From positions 18,810,281 to 18,874,280 of the forward strand of contig NC_059373.1 in assembly GCF_019703515.2 (NCBI RefSeq): a stretch of DNA of 64,000 bases, in the 5' to 3' direction. The number at the start of each line of letters is the position of its first letter. Position 1 is the first letter of the stretch. The stretch is from Myxocyprinus asiaticus. Taxonomy: Eukaryota > Chordata > Actinopteri > Cypriniformes > Catostomidae. The position numbers were made by a program, and so were the translations under genes. The notes under the pieces were generated by a model. That model was given only the letters and a program-made list of their open reading frames with translations. It was not told where the DNA came from and did no database searches. Shown here one piece after another: positions 53,517 to 64,000 of this stretch.

Positions 53517-53675
53517 CTGAATGAGTGGTTGCATACCAGCTCCTTTTATACCCGTATGTCCGGGGGAGTGGCATGCAAATACCACTCGCCAATTTTCATT
53601 GGCCTTTTATCAAAGACCAGAGGTGTCTCGAGCTCCCAAGAGTGACCCCTAGTGTCACGACATCGACACAACGTC
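53517..53675 (-). repeat. DIRS right inverted terminal repeat
   Basis: Inverted partner of 49107-49269. It differs at a few positions (for example CGCCAATTTTC against CCCCAATTTTC). Beyond it, 53676-53720 is a right-end extension matching the second half of the internal complementary region. Confidence 0.93.
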
Positions 53676-53720
53676 TCGTTCCCTCCAACAGGGAACGGAG
53701 GTTACACAAGTAACCATGAC

Positions 53721-55420
53721 GTTTTTTTTTTCTGCTGTGACTAATGTTCTGTTTTACATGTTTTTTTTAAAGTCATCCAATTGCTGGAATTAACTGAAAT
53801 TGCAAAACTGTTTCCTTTGAGACACAAAACTTTCTTCCTCCAGGGGGGGCGCTTGACAGCTCAGAAAACCAAATCCTCCATTAATCCGCATTCAAATCTC
53901 AGGACGTTTTTATATCTATTTGGAAAACATTTTTAAACTGGACAGTAATTTCTAATAAAAAATTATAATTGCAATGATTCGTACCTGTGGATGGAATCCC
54001 GCCACAGTTTCTTTACAATCATTTAATAAACAACTATGTTTGGTCCATCCTAACCAGCGCTAAGAAAAGTTACAGGTGCCAAGTGCAGCGCCGTGTATGG
54101 GCTGCTTTAGCATCAGTCTGGACCTCTCGACAGTAATTTACAGGTGAGAATTTATTTTAAAAACCTTTTGAATAAATGTTGAACTAAAGATTCAGTGTGT
54201 TGCATTGTATCGTGAACTTGTCTGATATGAACTGACCTAAGGCAATTAAAAAATTAATCCTCAAATTTATTTTTTAATTAAATTTTTTACAGAGGACAGG
54301 ACCTCAGTGACCTCATAGCTGGTCATGGCCATGCTCAACATACTATACTGTTAGAAATTCACCAGCTGATATCAGAAGAGACGGTACAAAAAGTAGGCTG
54401 TGTCGAATCAAGGATTGTGGGATTTCAAGGATACATCTATGTCTACTACTTCATAATAGACAGGATGCTACGCAAACATTCGAATGGACTATGATGCCTG
54501 CCTACCTCCATATGCTGCCTGAGAAGTTCGTAGAAACAAACTGAGAACACAAGGACAACAATAACCATATCAATGACTCTTGATCAGGCTGTAGGTATTA
54601 GTTAGACCTTAAAATCTGTAGTATCCAAAAGATTTAACAGTGGGTAAAGACAGTTTGAAAAATGTTTGTCAGCAAGGAAGCCATGGATAAACCTGTCACC
54701 AGTAGGCTAATTGTACGTGGTGAATGGAAAAAAGTTTTTTTGTTTTTTTTGGAAATCATGGCAGAGTGGAAACACCTGTTGTTTGAAGCAAACAAGCAGG
54801 ATAAATAATAAATGGGCTTTAGAGCTAATTTAACATGCAAAACCACTTTTCAAATGCATTTAATAGATGCATTTAATGGATATTTATTCGTTTCTGGAGG
54901 CATTTTCCAAAGATACTCAACACTTTCTAAAATGTTGAAATCACCCAATTTTCACTTTCAGGTACCCAATAATTAAATGGAGTTTAGAGGGTAAGAAGAG
55001 ATGAAGGAGTCTAGGCAAACAAAATATTTGCAAAACAATACGTGTGAGCTGCAATAATGTGTTTCTAAACTGTCATTACAAAGTCATAAAGGTCCTTAAG
55101 GCTTTTCAAACCTTCTAATCCACTGTTGTGCACAGAACGGGGGCTACAGGGGCGCAAGCCCCTGCCCATTTCATTCACAAATCTAAAGGTTCCCTAAACA
55201 AATGTAAAGGTACCCTTTTAAGCAGAGGTGCCTTTAAGAGCACGGAGATTTAAGCTGAGCTGTCTTTACTACAGCACCCCCTTAATGCCTTAAACATGTC
55301 ATAGTTCTCTCACATTGACATATTGTGAATAACTGCAAACAAAAGCAATGATTTAAACTGTTACAGCATTGATCTGCTGTATAAATAAATATTAAAATAT
55401 TATTAATATATAATTATATA
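53721..55420 (-). other. kcnq4 intron 1, between the DIRS element and LINE copy C
   Basis: AT-rich intron sequence. GGGGGCTACAGGGGCGCAAG at about 55138 looks repeat-derived, but I cannot bound it. No exon 1 of kcnq4 found here. Confidence 0.45.
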
Positions 55421-55559
55421 GGGGAGTCACGTGACGCCATGCGAGGAGCGGACGTGTAGGCGACGAGCTCTGCACACTTTGCTAGTTTTGAGTTATTTTT
55501 GTGTTATAATCCAGTGAGATTTGATACACCCTGCTACATATTTGCTCTTTGAAGTCAAT

Positions 55560-56398
55560 ATGTCAAAAAATTCAAAATCCTCGGGCTCTGGAGATATAAA
55601 AAGACACTTACGAGCTCAAGCTGAAACCTCTGACAGGGCTGCGGACCAGGGACTCGGTTTGAACGGTGCAGCGGGAGAAATCCAGCGTCAACTGTCCAAC
55701 ATGTTTGTGATGCTGACGAAAGTTGTTGCTGACTTAGAAGATCTCGCTGTAATACGTTGATCGATTATATTGATGGAAACAAAATTCTCTGAGTTGGTTA
55801 CAAGAGTGGCAGATGTTGAGAAGCGGATTGATTATCTGGAGTCATCAGAGAGGGAATTATCTGATAATCCGCTGGTGACCAAAGTTGATTTGGAACACAT
55901 CCTTGAAAAACTTGAAGATCTTGAGAATAGGAGCCGCAGGAATAACATTCGAATCGTTGGAGTTCCTGAGCATGAGGAGGGTAGAGATATGGTGAAATTC
56001 CTAGATGAGCTCTTTCCGAGTCTGCTTGACATAACAGGCCATAAGCTGGAAATCGAGTGAGCTCACAGGGTTCTGGCTCGTAGATCGGCTGAGGGAGACA
56101 GGCCCGATCAATCCTGGCCAAATTCCTGAGATCATCCGATAAAGATCTTGTGTTACACGAGGCGAGGAGCAAAGGAAAGCTTTCTTGGAAGAATCACAAC
56201 ATTTTCTTGTTCCCAGACTTTGTGAATTCGACAAGAGAGAAACGTGATCGATTCAAGGAATGCAAGAAACTTTTACATCAACGGAAGATAGCTTTTGTAC
56301 TGATGTTACCGGCCAAACTGAGTATAAATACTAAGGATGGCCGCAAAGTATTTTTATGCCCCAAGCAAGCACTGTCCTTCATAAAAACATTGGAGTGA
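55560..56398 (+). pseudogene. LINE copy C ORF1 (L1 ORF1p-like), broken
   Basis: Starts MSKNSKSSGSGDIKRHLRAQ. The coiled coil includes METKFSELVTRVADVEKRID. RRM-like core: RRNNIRIVGVPEHEEGRDMV; C-terminal domain: KNHNIFLFPDFVNSTREKRD. TGA stops at 55758-55760 and 56057-56059 replace Arg CGA codons of the family, and a one-base loss near 56103 shifts the frame. The best preserved ORF1 of the three copies. Confidence 0.85.
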
Positions 56399-57182
56399 GT
56401 AAGCCATTTGGTGTTTCTCATGTGAGTGGATTGACTCGCTGTACTTACTCTTGGCTGTCTGAGGAAGCTGGGCGCCATTTTTGTTTCTTTTTGATTTGGT
56501 TCCGCCTAGCGGCTGGAGTTTGTTTTGTGGGATAACACTCTTTCAAGAAACTTTTGCATTGAAGGAAGATCGCTTTTACGCTGAAGTTCCCAGCCAGTGA
56601 TAAGGATGACCGCAAAATATCTGCATGCCTACAACAAGCGATGTCTTTTATAGAGTTGATGGACTGAGGAAATCATGGTGTGTTTCTTATGTGGCCTCTG
56701 AGTCAATTTGACTTGTTAAATATACACTGGACCATCCGAGGAACCGGGACGCTTGTTTTGTTTCTTTTTGTGCTGGTTCCGCCTAGCAGCTGAAGTTTGT
56801 TTTGTGGAGGAACATACCTTCGGGACAGCTGTGGATGAATCTGCTTGTTCTTTGTGCTTATGCCTTTTGTTGGCTGGAGTTTGTTTTACAAAGTATTTTC
56901 TGTTATGCAATTTTGCCTCACAAAATTTGTATAGAAGCACTGGGATTGAGCACTCCGACGGCAAAGTTGTCGCGGAGGTTCTCGTAGGTGTGCATGGACT
57001 CTTTGAGTTTAGAGGGATTGACGCCAGTTGGCGCTGTCGTGCACAGGGTTAATGCACACGTTTTTCTTTTTTCTGTTTGTTTTGTTCAGGGGGGAATTCG
57101 GGGTTTTATTGTTGCACTAATGCTGAAATGTGATCTTTATAATTTTGTTTTTAACACAATTTATTTTTTCTATTATATCAAA

Positions 57183-57777
57183 ATGTAAAATGTTAATATG
57201 AGTGGATTGTCTCTCTCCACATGGAATGTGAATGGTTGGGGCACCCCATAAAAAGAAGGAAGGTTATTTCTTTTCTTAAATGTAAGAAATATGATATTGT
57301 GTTTCTACAAGAAACTCATCTTTCCCTGCAGGAAGCTGGAAAATTTGGGAAAATATGGGGTGGGCATGTTTTCTTTAGTGCTGGCTCAAGTAAAAGCAAG
57401 GAAGTCATTATATTGATAAATAAACATCTACAATTCAAATTTCTCAAACAGATTAATGATAAATTAGGAAGAGTCATTATTGTTTTAGCTGAAATTCAGG
57501 GGCAAAGGTTGATTTTGGCTAATATTTACACACCTAATGCTGATGATCAGGGCTTTTTTATAGATCTCGAAGGGATGTTGCAAGCTGCTGGCACCCCTCA
57601 TGATATAATATTGGTGGACTCAGTCCTTGATCATAGTGAAGCAAAAGTGTGTAAACCCCCTAGAGCAACAGTGACACAGGATGTGTAAAAATCTTGGTCT
57701 TACAGATATTTGGAGACTTTTGAACCCATCTGGTAGGGACTATACATTTTTTTCATCAGTCCATAAGATTTATTCTA

Positions 57778-57847
<70 letters not shown>

Positions 57848-60364
57848 AAGTCCCTCATTTCATCTTTTGTTGATTGCTCAATTGGAAACTTAGTCTCAGA
57901 TCACACCCTGGTGGTATTAGAGATGTTGCCACATACAGAGAAAAAGAAATCATATAGTTGGCGCTTTAATGTATCCCTTTTGCAAAATCCTTATTTCCAA
58001 CAATTGTTAAAGACTGAATTCAGTGTTTATATGGAGACCAACTGGTCCTCAGTATCTTCTGTGGGCGTGGCTTAGGAGGCACTTAAGGTGGTTCTTAGGG
58101 GTCGGATCACACAGTATACCTCATTTACCAAAACATTTGCAGCTGAATTTTTTTGATCTTATGCTACAGAATTGGCTCCATTTTTGTTAGAAGTTTATAC
58201 TGAATCATTAAAGAATGGAAAGCTTCCCCCAACCATGACACAAGCCCGGATCAGTCTGATTCTTAAAAAGGACAAAGATCCAAGCAGGGTAAAAGTTACC
58301 ATCCAATTTCCCTGATCCAGCTAGATGTAAACATTTTGTCAAAAATTCTGGCTAACCGATTAAGTAAAGTTATGACATCTCTTATACATATAGATCAGGT
58401 GGGGTTTATTCGGGCCGTAGCTCTTCTGATAACATTAGGCGTTTCATCAATATAATGTGGTCAGTAGCGAATGATCAGACTCCGGTCGCTGCCATCTCAC
58501 TTGTCGCCGAAAAGGCGTTTGATATGGTAGAATGGGATTATCTTTTTAAGATTTTGGAAATATATGGGTTCGGAAATACTTTTATTGGATGGATTAAGTT
58601 ACTTTATAGACACCATGTAGCGGCGGTACAAACAAATGGATTAATTTCAGATTATTTTACTCTGGATAGGGGCACCTGGCAGGGTTGCCCTCTTTCCCCA
58701 TTATTGTTCTGTCTTGCCCTGGAACCATTAGCAGCCGCGATAAGAAAGGAGGATGATTTCCCAAGGGTGATGGTGGGAGGTGTGGCGCATAAGCTTTTGC
58801 TTTACGCAGATGATATTTTATTATTTGTCTCCAACCCTTCTAGATCTGTGCCTTGCCTCCACAGAATTATGAATTCCTTTTCTAAATTTTCGGGATACAG
58901 AGTTAATTGGTCTAAATCCGAAGCTTTGGCTCTGACTGCGTACTGCCCAGCAACGGCTTTCGCAGCAAATTTATGTGATTTAGTCAGAGTTAATTTTGAC
59001 CCTTTAATAAAAAGGTTTTCGAGCGATGTGGGCAGGTGGGCTTCATTACATTTATCTATGGGAATAACCTTGGGAAGCTTAATGTTATAAAATGAATTGT
59101 ATTCCAAAATTTAACTACCTGCTACAGTCTCTCCCTGTAGATGTCCCCCTCTCTTATTTCAAACAATTTGATAACATAGTGAAGTCCTTTATTTGGAATG
59201 GTAAGCGTCCCAGGTTACATTTCAATAAGTTACATAGGCCCATTGACAAAGGTGGGCTAGGCCTACCCAAGATTTTGTTTTATTATTATGCGTTCGGTCT
59301 CAGACATTTGGCCCATTGGTCGCTCCCACCTGAGAGAGCCCCTCCTTGGTTTCACATTAAACAGGAAGTCCTTGCCCCTATTTCGCCATTGCAAAGCCTT
59401 TCGATCAAACTAACCAGAGAAGTTAAGTCATATCCCATTATCTTGTATTTGCACATGGTTTGGACAAAAGTGTCCAGAGTGTTTAATTTGGACATTTATT
59501 TAAATGTTGCCTCAAGCATATGGCTGAACCCTAAATTACGTATTAATAAGTCCCCTTTCTATTGGTCAGAGTGGATTGGGAGGGGGGTTACTACACTCGG
59601 TGAACTATATGAGAGAGGATAAACTATATAATCTTTAGATAATTTGGTTCAACATTTTAAGATTCCTAGATCCAAGTTCTTTATGTATTTACAGCTGTGC
59701 CACCTGCTCCGTACTATTTCTGGGAGTAGTGTACACCTCCCCTAAAGCGGCAGATACTCTGGAAATGGTGATTACTGCTTTTGGGAAAGTTCATGAAGCA
59801 TCTGTGTATTACTCCCTGTTAATTCAGAGTCTGGGGGATGGAGCTTTGTCTTCTCTCAAGAGATTATGGGAAAAGGATTTAAACCTGGTATTGGAGGAGG
59901 GAGTGTGGGCTAGGATCCTAAAAAGCATCAAGTCTGCATCTAGAGATTCAAGGGTCCGTCTGATGCAATTTAAGATTTTGCATTGGTTCTACTGGACCCC
60001 CTTTAGATTGTATAGGTTGGGTCATAAAGACACTCCCACCTGCTGGTGGTGCCAATCAGAAGACGGGGACACAATACATGTATTTTGGGGATGTGTAAAG
60101 ATCCAAGAATTTTGGTCGGGGGTTCAGAACTTTATGTGTGAGGTGTTGAACACTGAACTTTCATTTAGCCCCAAACTCTGTATCCTGGGTATTGGGACGA
60201 CTCTCGATATTGGGGACAGTTATTTAAAAAGTTGGGTCCTAGCCAGAGTCATGATTGGTAAGAAAATCATCCTCAGGGGATGGAAGTCAGCTGGGGCACC
60301 CTCATTTAGGGAATTATGCGGGGAGATGGGCGAGGTGGCGGCGTTTGAGGAGATGTTTTTTTAG
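57183..60364 (+). pseudogene. LINE copy C ORF2 (endonuclease, reverse transcriptase), broken
   Basis: The ATG at 57183 is followed at once by TAA, where copies A and B read Ser. The endonuclease region has FLQETHLSLQEAGKFGKIWG and LANIYTPN, but the GDFN block is deleted. The RT has ISLVAEKAFDMVEWDYLF (family ISLDAEKAFD; the motif A Asp is Val here), RGTWQGCPLSPLLF and LLLYADDILLF. The C-terminal zinc knuckle is CWWCQSEDGDTIHVFWGC. Deletions, frameshifts and a (TA)n at 57779-57845 interrupt it. Confidence 0.85.
57779..57845. repeat. (TA)n within LINE copy C ORF2
   Basis: About 33 TA units between TCTAGAA and TATCTAAGTCCCTCAT, at the position homologous to the (TA)n in copy B. Confidence 0.95.
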
Positions 60365-60630
60365 AAGGCTGGGGAAATGGGATTTGTTCGTCAGGAAGTG
60401 GGGGGGATATTTGGCTTTTTTGGAGTGTTCTTGGGGAGTGGCTGTGGAGAGGGATTTGTAGTTTAGTTGGGTATGTGTTTTACTGATTTTGTTTGAATGT
60501 ATATCTTGTTTTTTTTGTTTTATGTTTTTTTTTTTTTTTTGTATTTATTTTGTTTTGATGATCTAGTTGTTGGTGACCACAGTAGTGCATGTTTTAACAA
60601 TAAAATTGTTAATACATTTTTTTTTTTAAA

Positions 60631-60632
<2 letters not shown>

Positions 60633-60722
<90 letters not shown>
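60633..60722. repeat. (TA)n microsatellite between LINE copy C and a MITE
   Basis: About 45 TA units starting just past the LINE 3' end and running into the MITE terminus. Confidence 0.95.
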
Positions 60723-60724
<2 letters not shown>

Positions 60725-60727
<3 letters not shown>

Positions 60728-61266
60728 TACCGGTCAAAAGTTTTGAAACACTTGACTGAAATGTTTCTCGTGATCTTAAAAATCTTTTGATCTGAAGGCA
60801 TATGCTTAAATGTTTGAAATTAGTTTTGTAGACAAAAATATAATTGTGCCACCATATTAAAATATTTCATTATTAAACTAAAATGTAATAAAAAATTTTT
60901 TTTTTTAAATTGATGACTTATAAAAACTTATTTACCAAATAATAAAGAAAAGCAGCCAATAAGTGCCCAACATAGATGGGAACTCCTTCAGTACTGATTA
61001 AAAAGCATCCCAGGGCGATACCTCAAGAAGTTGGTTGAGAAAATGTCAAGAGTGTATGTCTGCAAATTCTAGGCAAAGGGACTACTTTGAAGATGCCAAA
61101 ATATAATACAGTTTTGATTTATTTTGGATTTTGTTTAGTCACAACATAATTCCCATAGTTCCATTTATGTTATTCCATAGTTTTGATGACTTTACTATTA
61201 TTCTAAAATGTGAAAAAAATTATAATAAAGAATGAGTAAGTGTTTCAAAACATTTGACCGGTAGTG
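60725..61266 (+). mobile_element. MITE with CACTACCGGTCAAAAG terminal inverted repeats, copy 2
   Basis: The left end CACTACCGGTCAAAAGTTTT and right end TTTGACCGGTAGTG are inverted, and the interior closely matches the copy at 1850-2395. The right flank is TA. The left flank is the (TA)n tract, consistent with insertion at a TA. Confidence 0.87.
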
Positions 61267-62324
61267 TATATAATAATTTTTTTTATTATACAATTGTAAT
61301 AAATGCCACATTGGAAAAAAAAATCAGACTAAGAAGTTATTTCATCCCTGAACATTTATTTATTTATTTACATATTTTTTGTTTTTGCTGAGTGTGACTC
61401 ATTATGGCTAAACTAATAGGTAAAATGATCCCTCATAAAACAAACAGAAGAAAACAACAACCACAAAAACCCAAAAGCACTGAAAGCCAAGGCCCAGTGC
61501 CCCAGACCTGAATCATCAACAATCTGACTAGATGGACAGAGGACGAAAATGCCCAGAAACTGCTTAGCTGCCCCAATACCCTTCCATCAAAAATGATGAA
61601 CGCAGTAAAAAATAGATACATTAGAGCATGCAAAGACCATGTGCGGCACGTTGCATTTCAGCTGAGAAGCAAGTTTTGATCCCAACCTCCAAGCCCAGAA
61701 GTCTATTAGAAAAAAAAAAAAGCAGAAATCAAATCCTCAAATCAGCAGAAAACATGGTCTCATGAGGTCAGAACAATGAAGTTCCATGAGTGCTTTTATT
61801 TCCAGTAAACAAGAGCATGATGTGGCTGTAAATCATGCCTATATTACTCTCTGATGGAATGCTTGTGACAGGGTTCCCATTGAAATTTGGACAAAACTTA
61901 GTGTTTAGAAACTTTTCATATTTTAACCCTGTAATAACAACAAATGTACAGACAACACACGGACCTTGTAAATACAAGAACAAAAAAGTAGTTACACAAT
62001 ATTCTTTAGACTAACACTATTATTTCAAGTTCAAAGCAAAGAATATATGAACTGTGCGGCCCACCCACCGAAACTTCAGTTTTCCTGTAAACAGCATAAA
62101 CTTTAAAAAGAAAGCTACTTTTGCACTCTCAGTTTTTAGCAAATATGAATTAGATAGATTGTAATTATATGTTATAGTGCAGCAATAATTGTAACAGGAG
62201 TGAGTAAAAGGTTAATTGTAGAGAAATAGACAATGCTTGACAGATACAGTGCTTGAAATCTTGCAACCTAAAATATTATTAATAATCAAAATAAATAATC
62301 AGAAAACAAATCAGAACCACAGTT
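61267..62324 (-). other. kcnq4 intron 1, unremarkable stretch
   Basis: Nothing recognised; T-rich and (TTTA)n patches at 61360-61380. Confidence 0.45.
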
Positions 62325-62464
62325 CGCTTTCAGTAAGGGAACTCAACGCTGCGTCAGAATGCTGACACTAGGGGACTCCTCTTGGGAGGCCGTACCTTGA
62401 AACCCTATACAATCACGCCAGTTTGATTGGCTAGTGACGATTGCTGCTCCACCCATGCTCACCT
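62325..62464 (+). mobile_element. Terminal repeat of a second, DIRS-like family
   Basis: AGGGAACTCAACGCTGCGTC, then TGACACTAGGGGACTCCTCT and TTGGGAGG, mirrors the order of motifs in the DIRS left end at 49085 (GTTCCC..., GTTGTGTC, GACACTAGGGGTCAC, TTGGGAG) but is diverged enough to be another family. No coding part is attached. Confidence 0.5.
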
Positions 62465-62580
62465 ATAGTCAAGTCAAGTCAAATTTATTTGCATAGCGCT
62501 TTTCACAACAGGCTTTGTTTCAAAGCAGCTGTACATGAAATTATGCTATAACAGAAAATTAATGAATATAATGCCAATAT
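62465..62580 (+). repeat. Dispersed fish repeat (AAGTCAAATTTATTTGCATAGCG type)
   Basis: GTCAAGTCAAGTCAAATTTA followed by TTTGCATAGCGCTTTTCACA and CAAAGCAGCTGTACATGAAA is a sequence I recognise from many teleost genomes as a repeat terminus. The family name is uncertain and the right boundary is not visible. Confidence 0.5.
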
Positions 62581-64000
62581 TAGTTATTTATGTTTAAAAC
62601 TATTAGTGGTTAAAATTATTAAACTAAGTAAGTGTTGTGGGTCAATGATTAAACAAAATAATTTTAAATGAACTATATGTTTTAGTGTTAAAGTCTTGAA
62701 GTCATCCCGAATTCCGTAACTGAGGAAATACACATAGATGCATTGTCCTTTGATTTTGGCAGATGAAGGCTTTTGTTATTGGTTAATTCATTTTCTATAT
62801 AGTTTAAGAGAGTGTTGTCCCAACACACTCTCACGGCGAAATCGGCAGGATTCGTACCACGTAAATTTGGCTAATTCGTATGATATCGTGCGACTGCACT
62901 CGTTTGAATTCCTATGACTTTCACTACAGCCAGTGACGTCGCTAGGCATCGTTTCCATCTAATACGTGACATTTACTAGCTTCTGTCACACACAACAGTT
63001 TCCTATCCTGTTTACAAACTCTACTGATTGGTTAAGTTTAGATAAGGGGTTTGGATTAGGGCATAATATTAATAAGTATGTTCTTAACGCCTTGTGCGTG
63101 GAACTCGCGCTTACTTCCGCATTAGACATCTGGAAATTTGTGCAAACAATATTGTGTGAGACCATACGAAATAGCCAACTTGTAAATTATGTACGACTTT
63201 TCATGAGATAAGGTTGGTTGTCCCTCTGACCAAGTTGATATAGGTATCATTCAGTGAGGAGCAGGTGCGGATCTACCGGGGTGGCATGGGGTGGCAAATG
63301 CCACCCTAAGAAAAAGCATTGCCACCCCATCTGCCACCCCAACATAAGTATCCAAATGTATTAAATATAAAAGTATATTATCGTTGATTTTTACATTGTG
63401 TAGGAGTTTATTCAAGTCAAACTGCCTAAACTCTCACTGAAAGCACAAATGACTACAGACCCATTGATTGATTACAGCAACAACCAATCCAGTGATTGTT
63501 TACAGCAGCAGCCAAGCACAGCATCAACAAATTGCCTACCTCCTATTGCTGTGCGTGTACAGTGTTTGATGAGCTTATTTCCTCAATAACAATGACCACA
63601 TGGACAAATACTTGGAGAAAAATAAAGAGGTAAAAGATTAATTTCTCAGTTGTTTCCTAGTATTCACTGAATGATTATTAGATACATCTCTGTCAGTTAT
63701 GGGTTGAGACCAGTGGTAAATTCTCAGGGTCAGCAAAGCCTTCTCTGCTGGCCTAACATGCTAAATAAATAAATATTTTTCATCCTTTCATTCTCAATCA
63801 CCTTTTTGCCTATGTATTTTTAATCGCTTTCCACTCTTAATTAATCTACAAACAAATAGAGAAAAAGGAAAAGTTTATCCAGTCAGAATTTATTCCTTGA
63901 TGCTTACAAGGGAAATGTGACAACTGTTTCACAAATCACATGCCCAAAGCCGAGCTCCTTAGCTGAAGCAGCGTGTGAGTCTGAGCTCCACCCCATTAGG
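62581..64000 (-). other. kcnq4 intron 1 to the window end, with repeat-like patches
   Basis: CAACACACTCTCACGGCGAA at 62821 and the following GATTCGTAC-rich stretch to about 62950 resemble a dispersed fish repeat. An inverted repeat of GGGGTGGCATGGGGTGGC and GCCACCCCATCTGCCACCCC lies at 63270-63343. kcnq4 exon 1 was not found. Confidence 0.4.

Larger units (their letters stand above)
49085..53720 (+). mobile_element. DIRS-type tyrosine-recombinase retrotransposon, internally deleted
   Basis: A 4636-bp element with the full DIRS layout: a left end starting GTTCCCTATCTGTCACTCAC, inverted repeats of about 160 bp (49107-49269 and 53517-53675), and an internal complementary region (53346-53448) that is the reverse complement of the right and left ends placed side by side. 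That region sets the termini exactly at 49085 and 53720. It codes for a gag-like protein, RT and tyrosine recombinase, but most of RT, the RNase H and the methyltransferase are deleted. Markedly GC-rich beside the AT-rich intron. No target duplication, as expected for DIRS. Antisense to kcnq4. Confidence 0.92.
55421..60618 (+). mobile_element. Tx1/L1-like LINE, copy C (defective)
   Basis: Starts GGGGAGTCACGTGACGCCAT, carries ORF1 (55560-56398) and ORF2 (57183-60364), and ends ACAATAAAATTGTTAATAC. It lacks about 0.5 kb of ORF2 near 58137 relative to copies A and B. No target duplication is readable because the 3' end abuts a T-run and a long (TA)n. It sits in kcnq4 intron 1, antisense. Confidence 0.88.

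Overview
The window is vertebrate, most likely from a cyprinid-type teleost fish. This rests on a fish-like kcnq4 gene with GT-AG introns and on repeat families I associate with cyprinid genomes: L2 and Tx1/L1-like LINEs, a DIRS element, a tRNA-derived SINE of about 400 bp, and MITEs with AGGGATAGTTCACCC or CACTACCGGTCAAAAG ends. The species assignment is inference; no database search was possible.

There is one host gene. Thirteen coding exons of a KCNQ4-type voltage-gated potassium channel lie on the minus strand between 46770 and 4868. They correspond to exons 2 to 14 of a 14-exon gene. The splice phases agree at every junction and give 578 consecutive codons plus a stop, from transmembrane segment S1 through voltage sensor, pore, S6 and calmodulin-binding helices to a KCNQ4-like C-terminus. 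Exon 1 (cytoplasmic N-terminus) is not in the window and should lie beyond 64000.

Almost everything else is intronic or flanking mobile DNA. From left to right: a DIRS terminal repeat at the window edge (1-95) and a LINE C-terminal fragment (225-590); a CACTACCGG MITE; the putative kcnq4 3' UTR; a decayed L2-type LINE in intron 13 (about 6890-10240, sense to kcnq4); in intron 9, a SINE with a clean target-site duplication, then a MITE split by a 6-kb Tx1-like LINE (copy A) that itself carries a SINE; the compact exon 3-8 block (28.1-30.5 kb); in intron 2, a second Tx1-like LINE (copy B, 31483-43728) broken by a 2250-bp LTR-like insertion and by a 5.1-kb LINE of another Tx1/L1-like family; in intron 1, a 4.6-kb DIRS tyrosine-recombinase retrotransposon with inverted terminal repeats and internal complementary region (49085-53720), a third Tx1-like LINE (copy C, 55421-about 60618), a second CACTACCGG MITE, and assorted repeat fragments to the end.

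All four L1-type LINEs and the large DIRS element run antisense to kcnq4. Every transposon reading frame I examined is interrupted, so I see no intact autonomous element. I found no CRISPR array, no prokaryotic operon and no convincing new gene system. The most informative structures are the nested insertions with readable target-site duplications, the DIRS architecture, the LTR-like insert with two kinds of internal tandem repeat, and a (UG)20 tract just upstream of kcnq4 exon 8.
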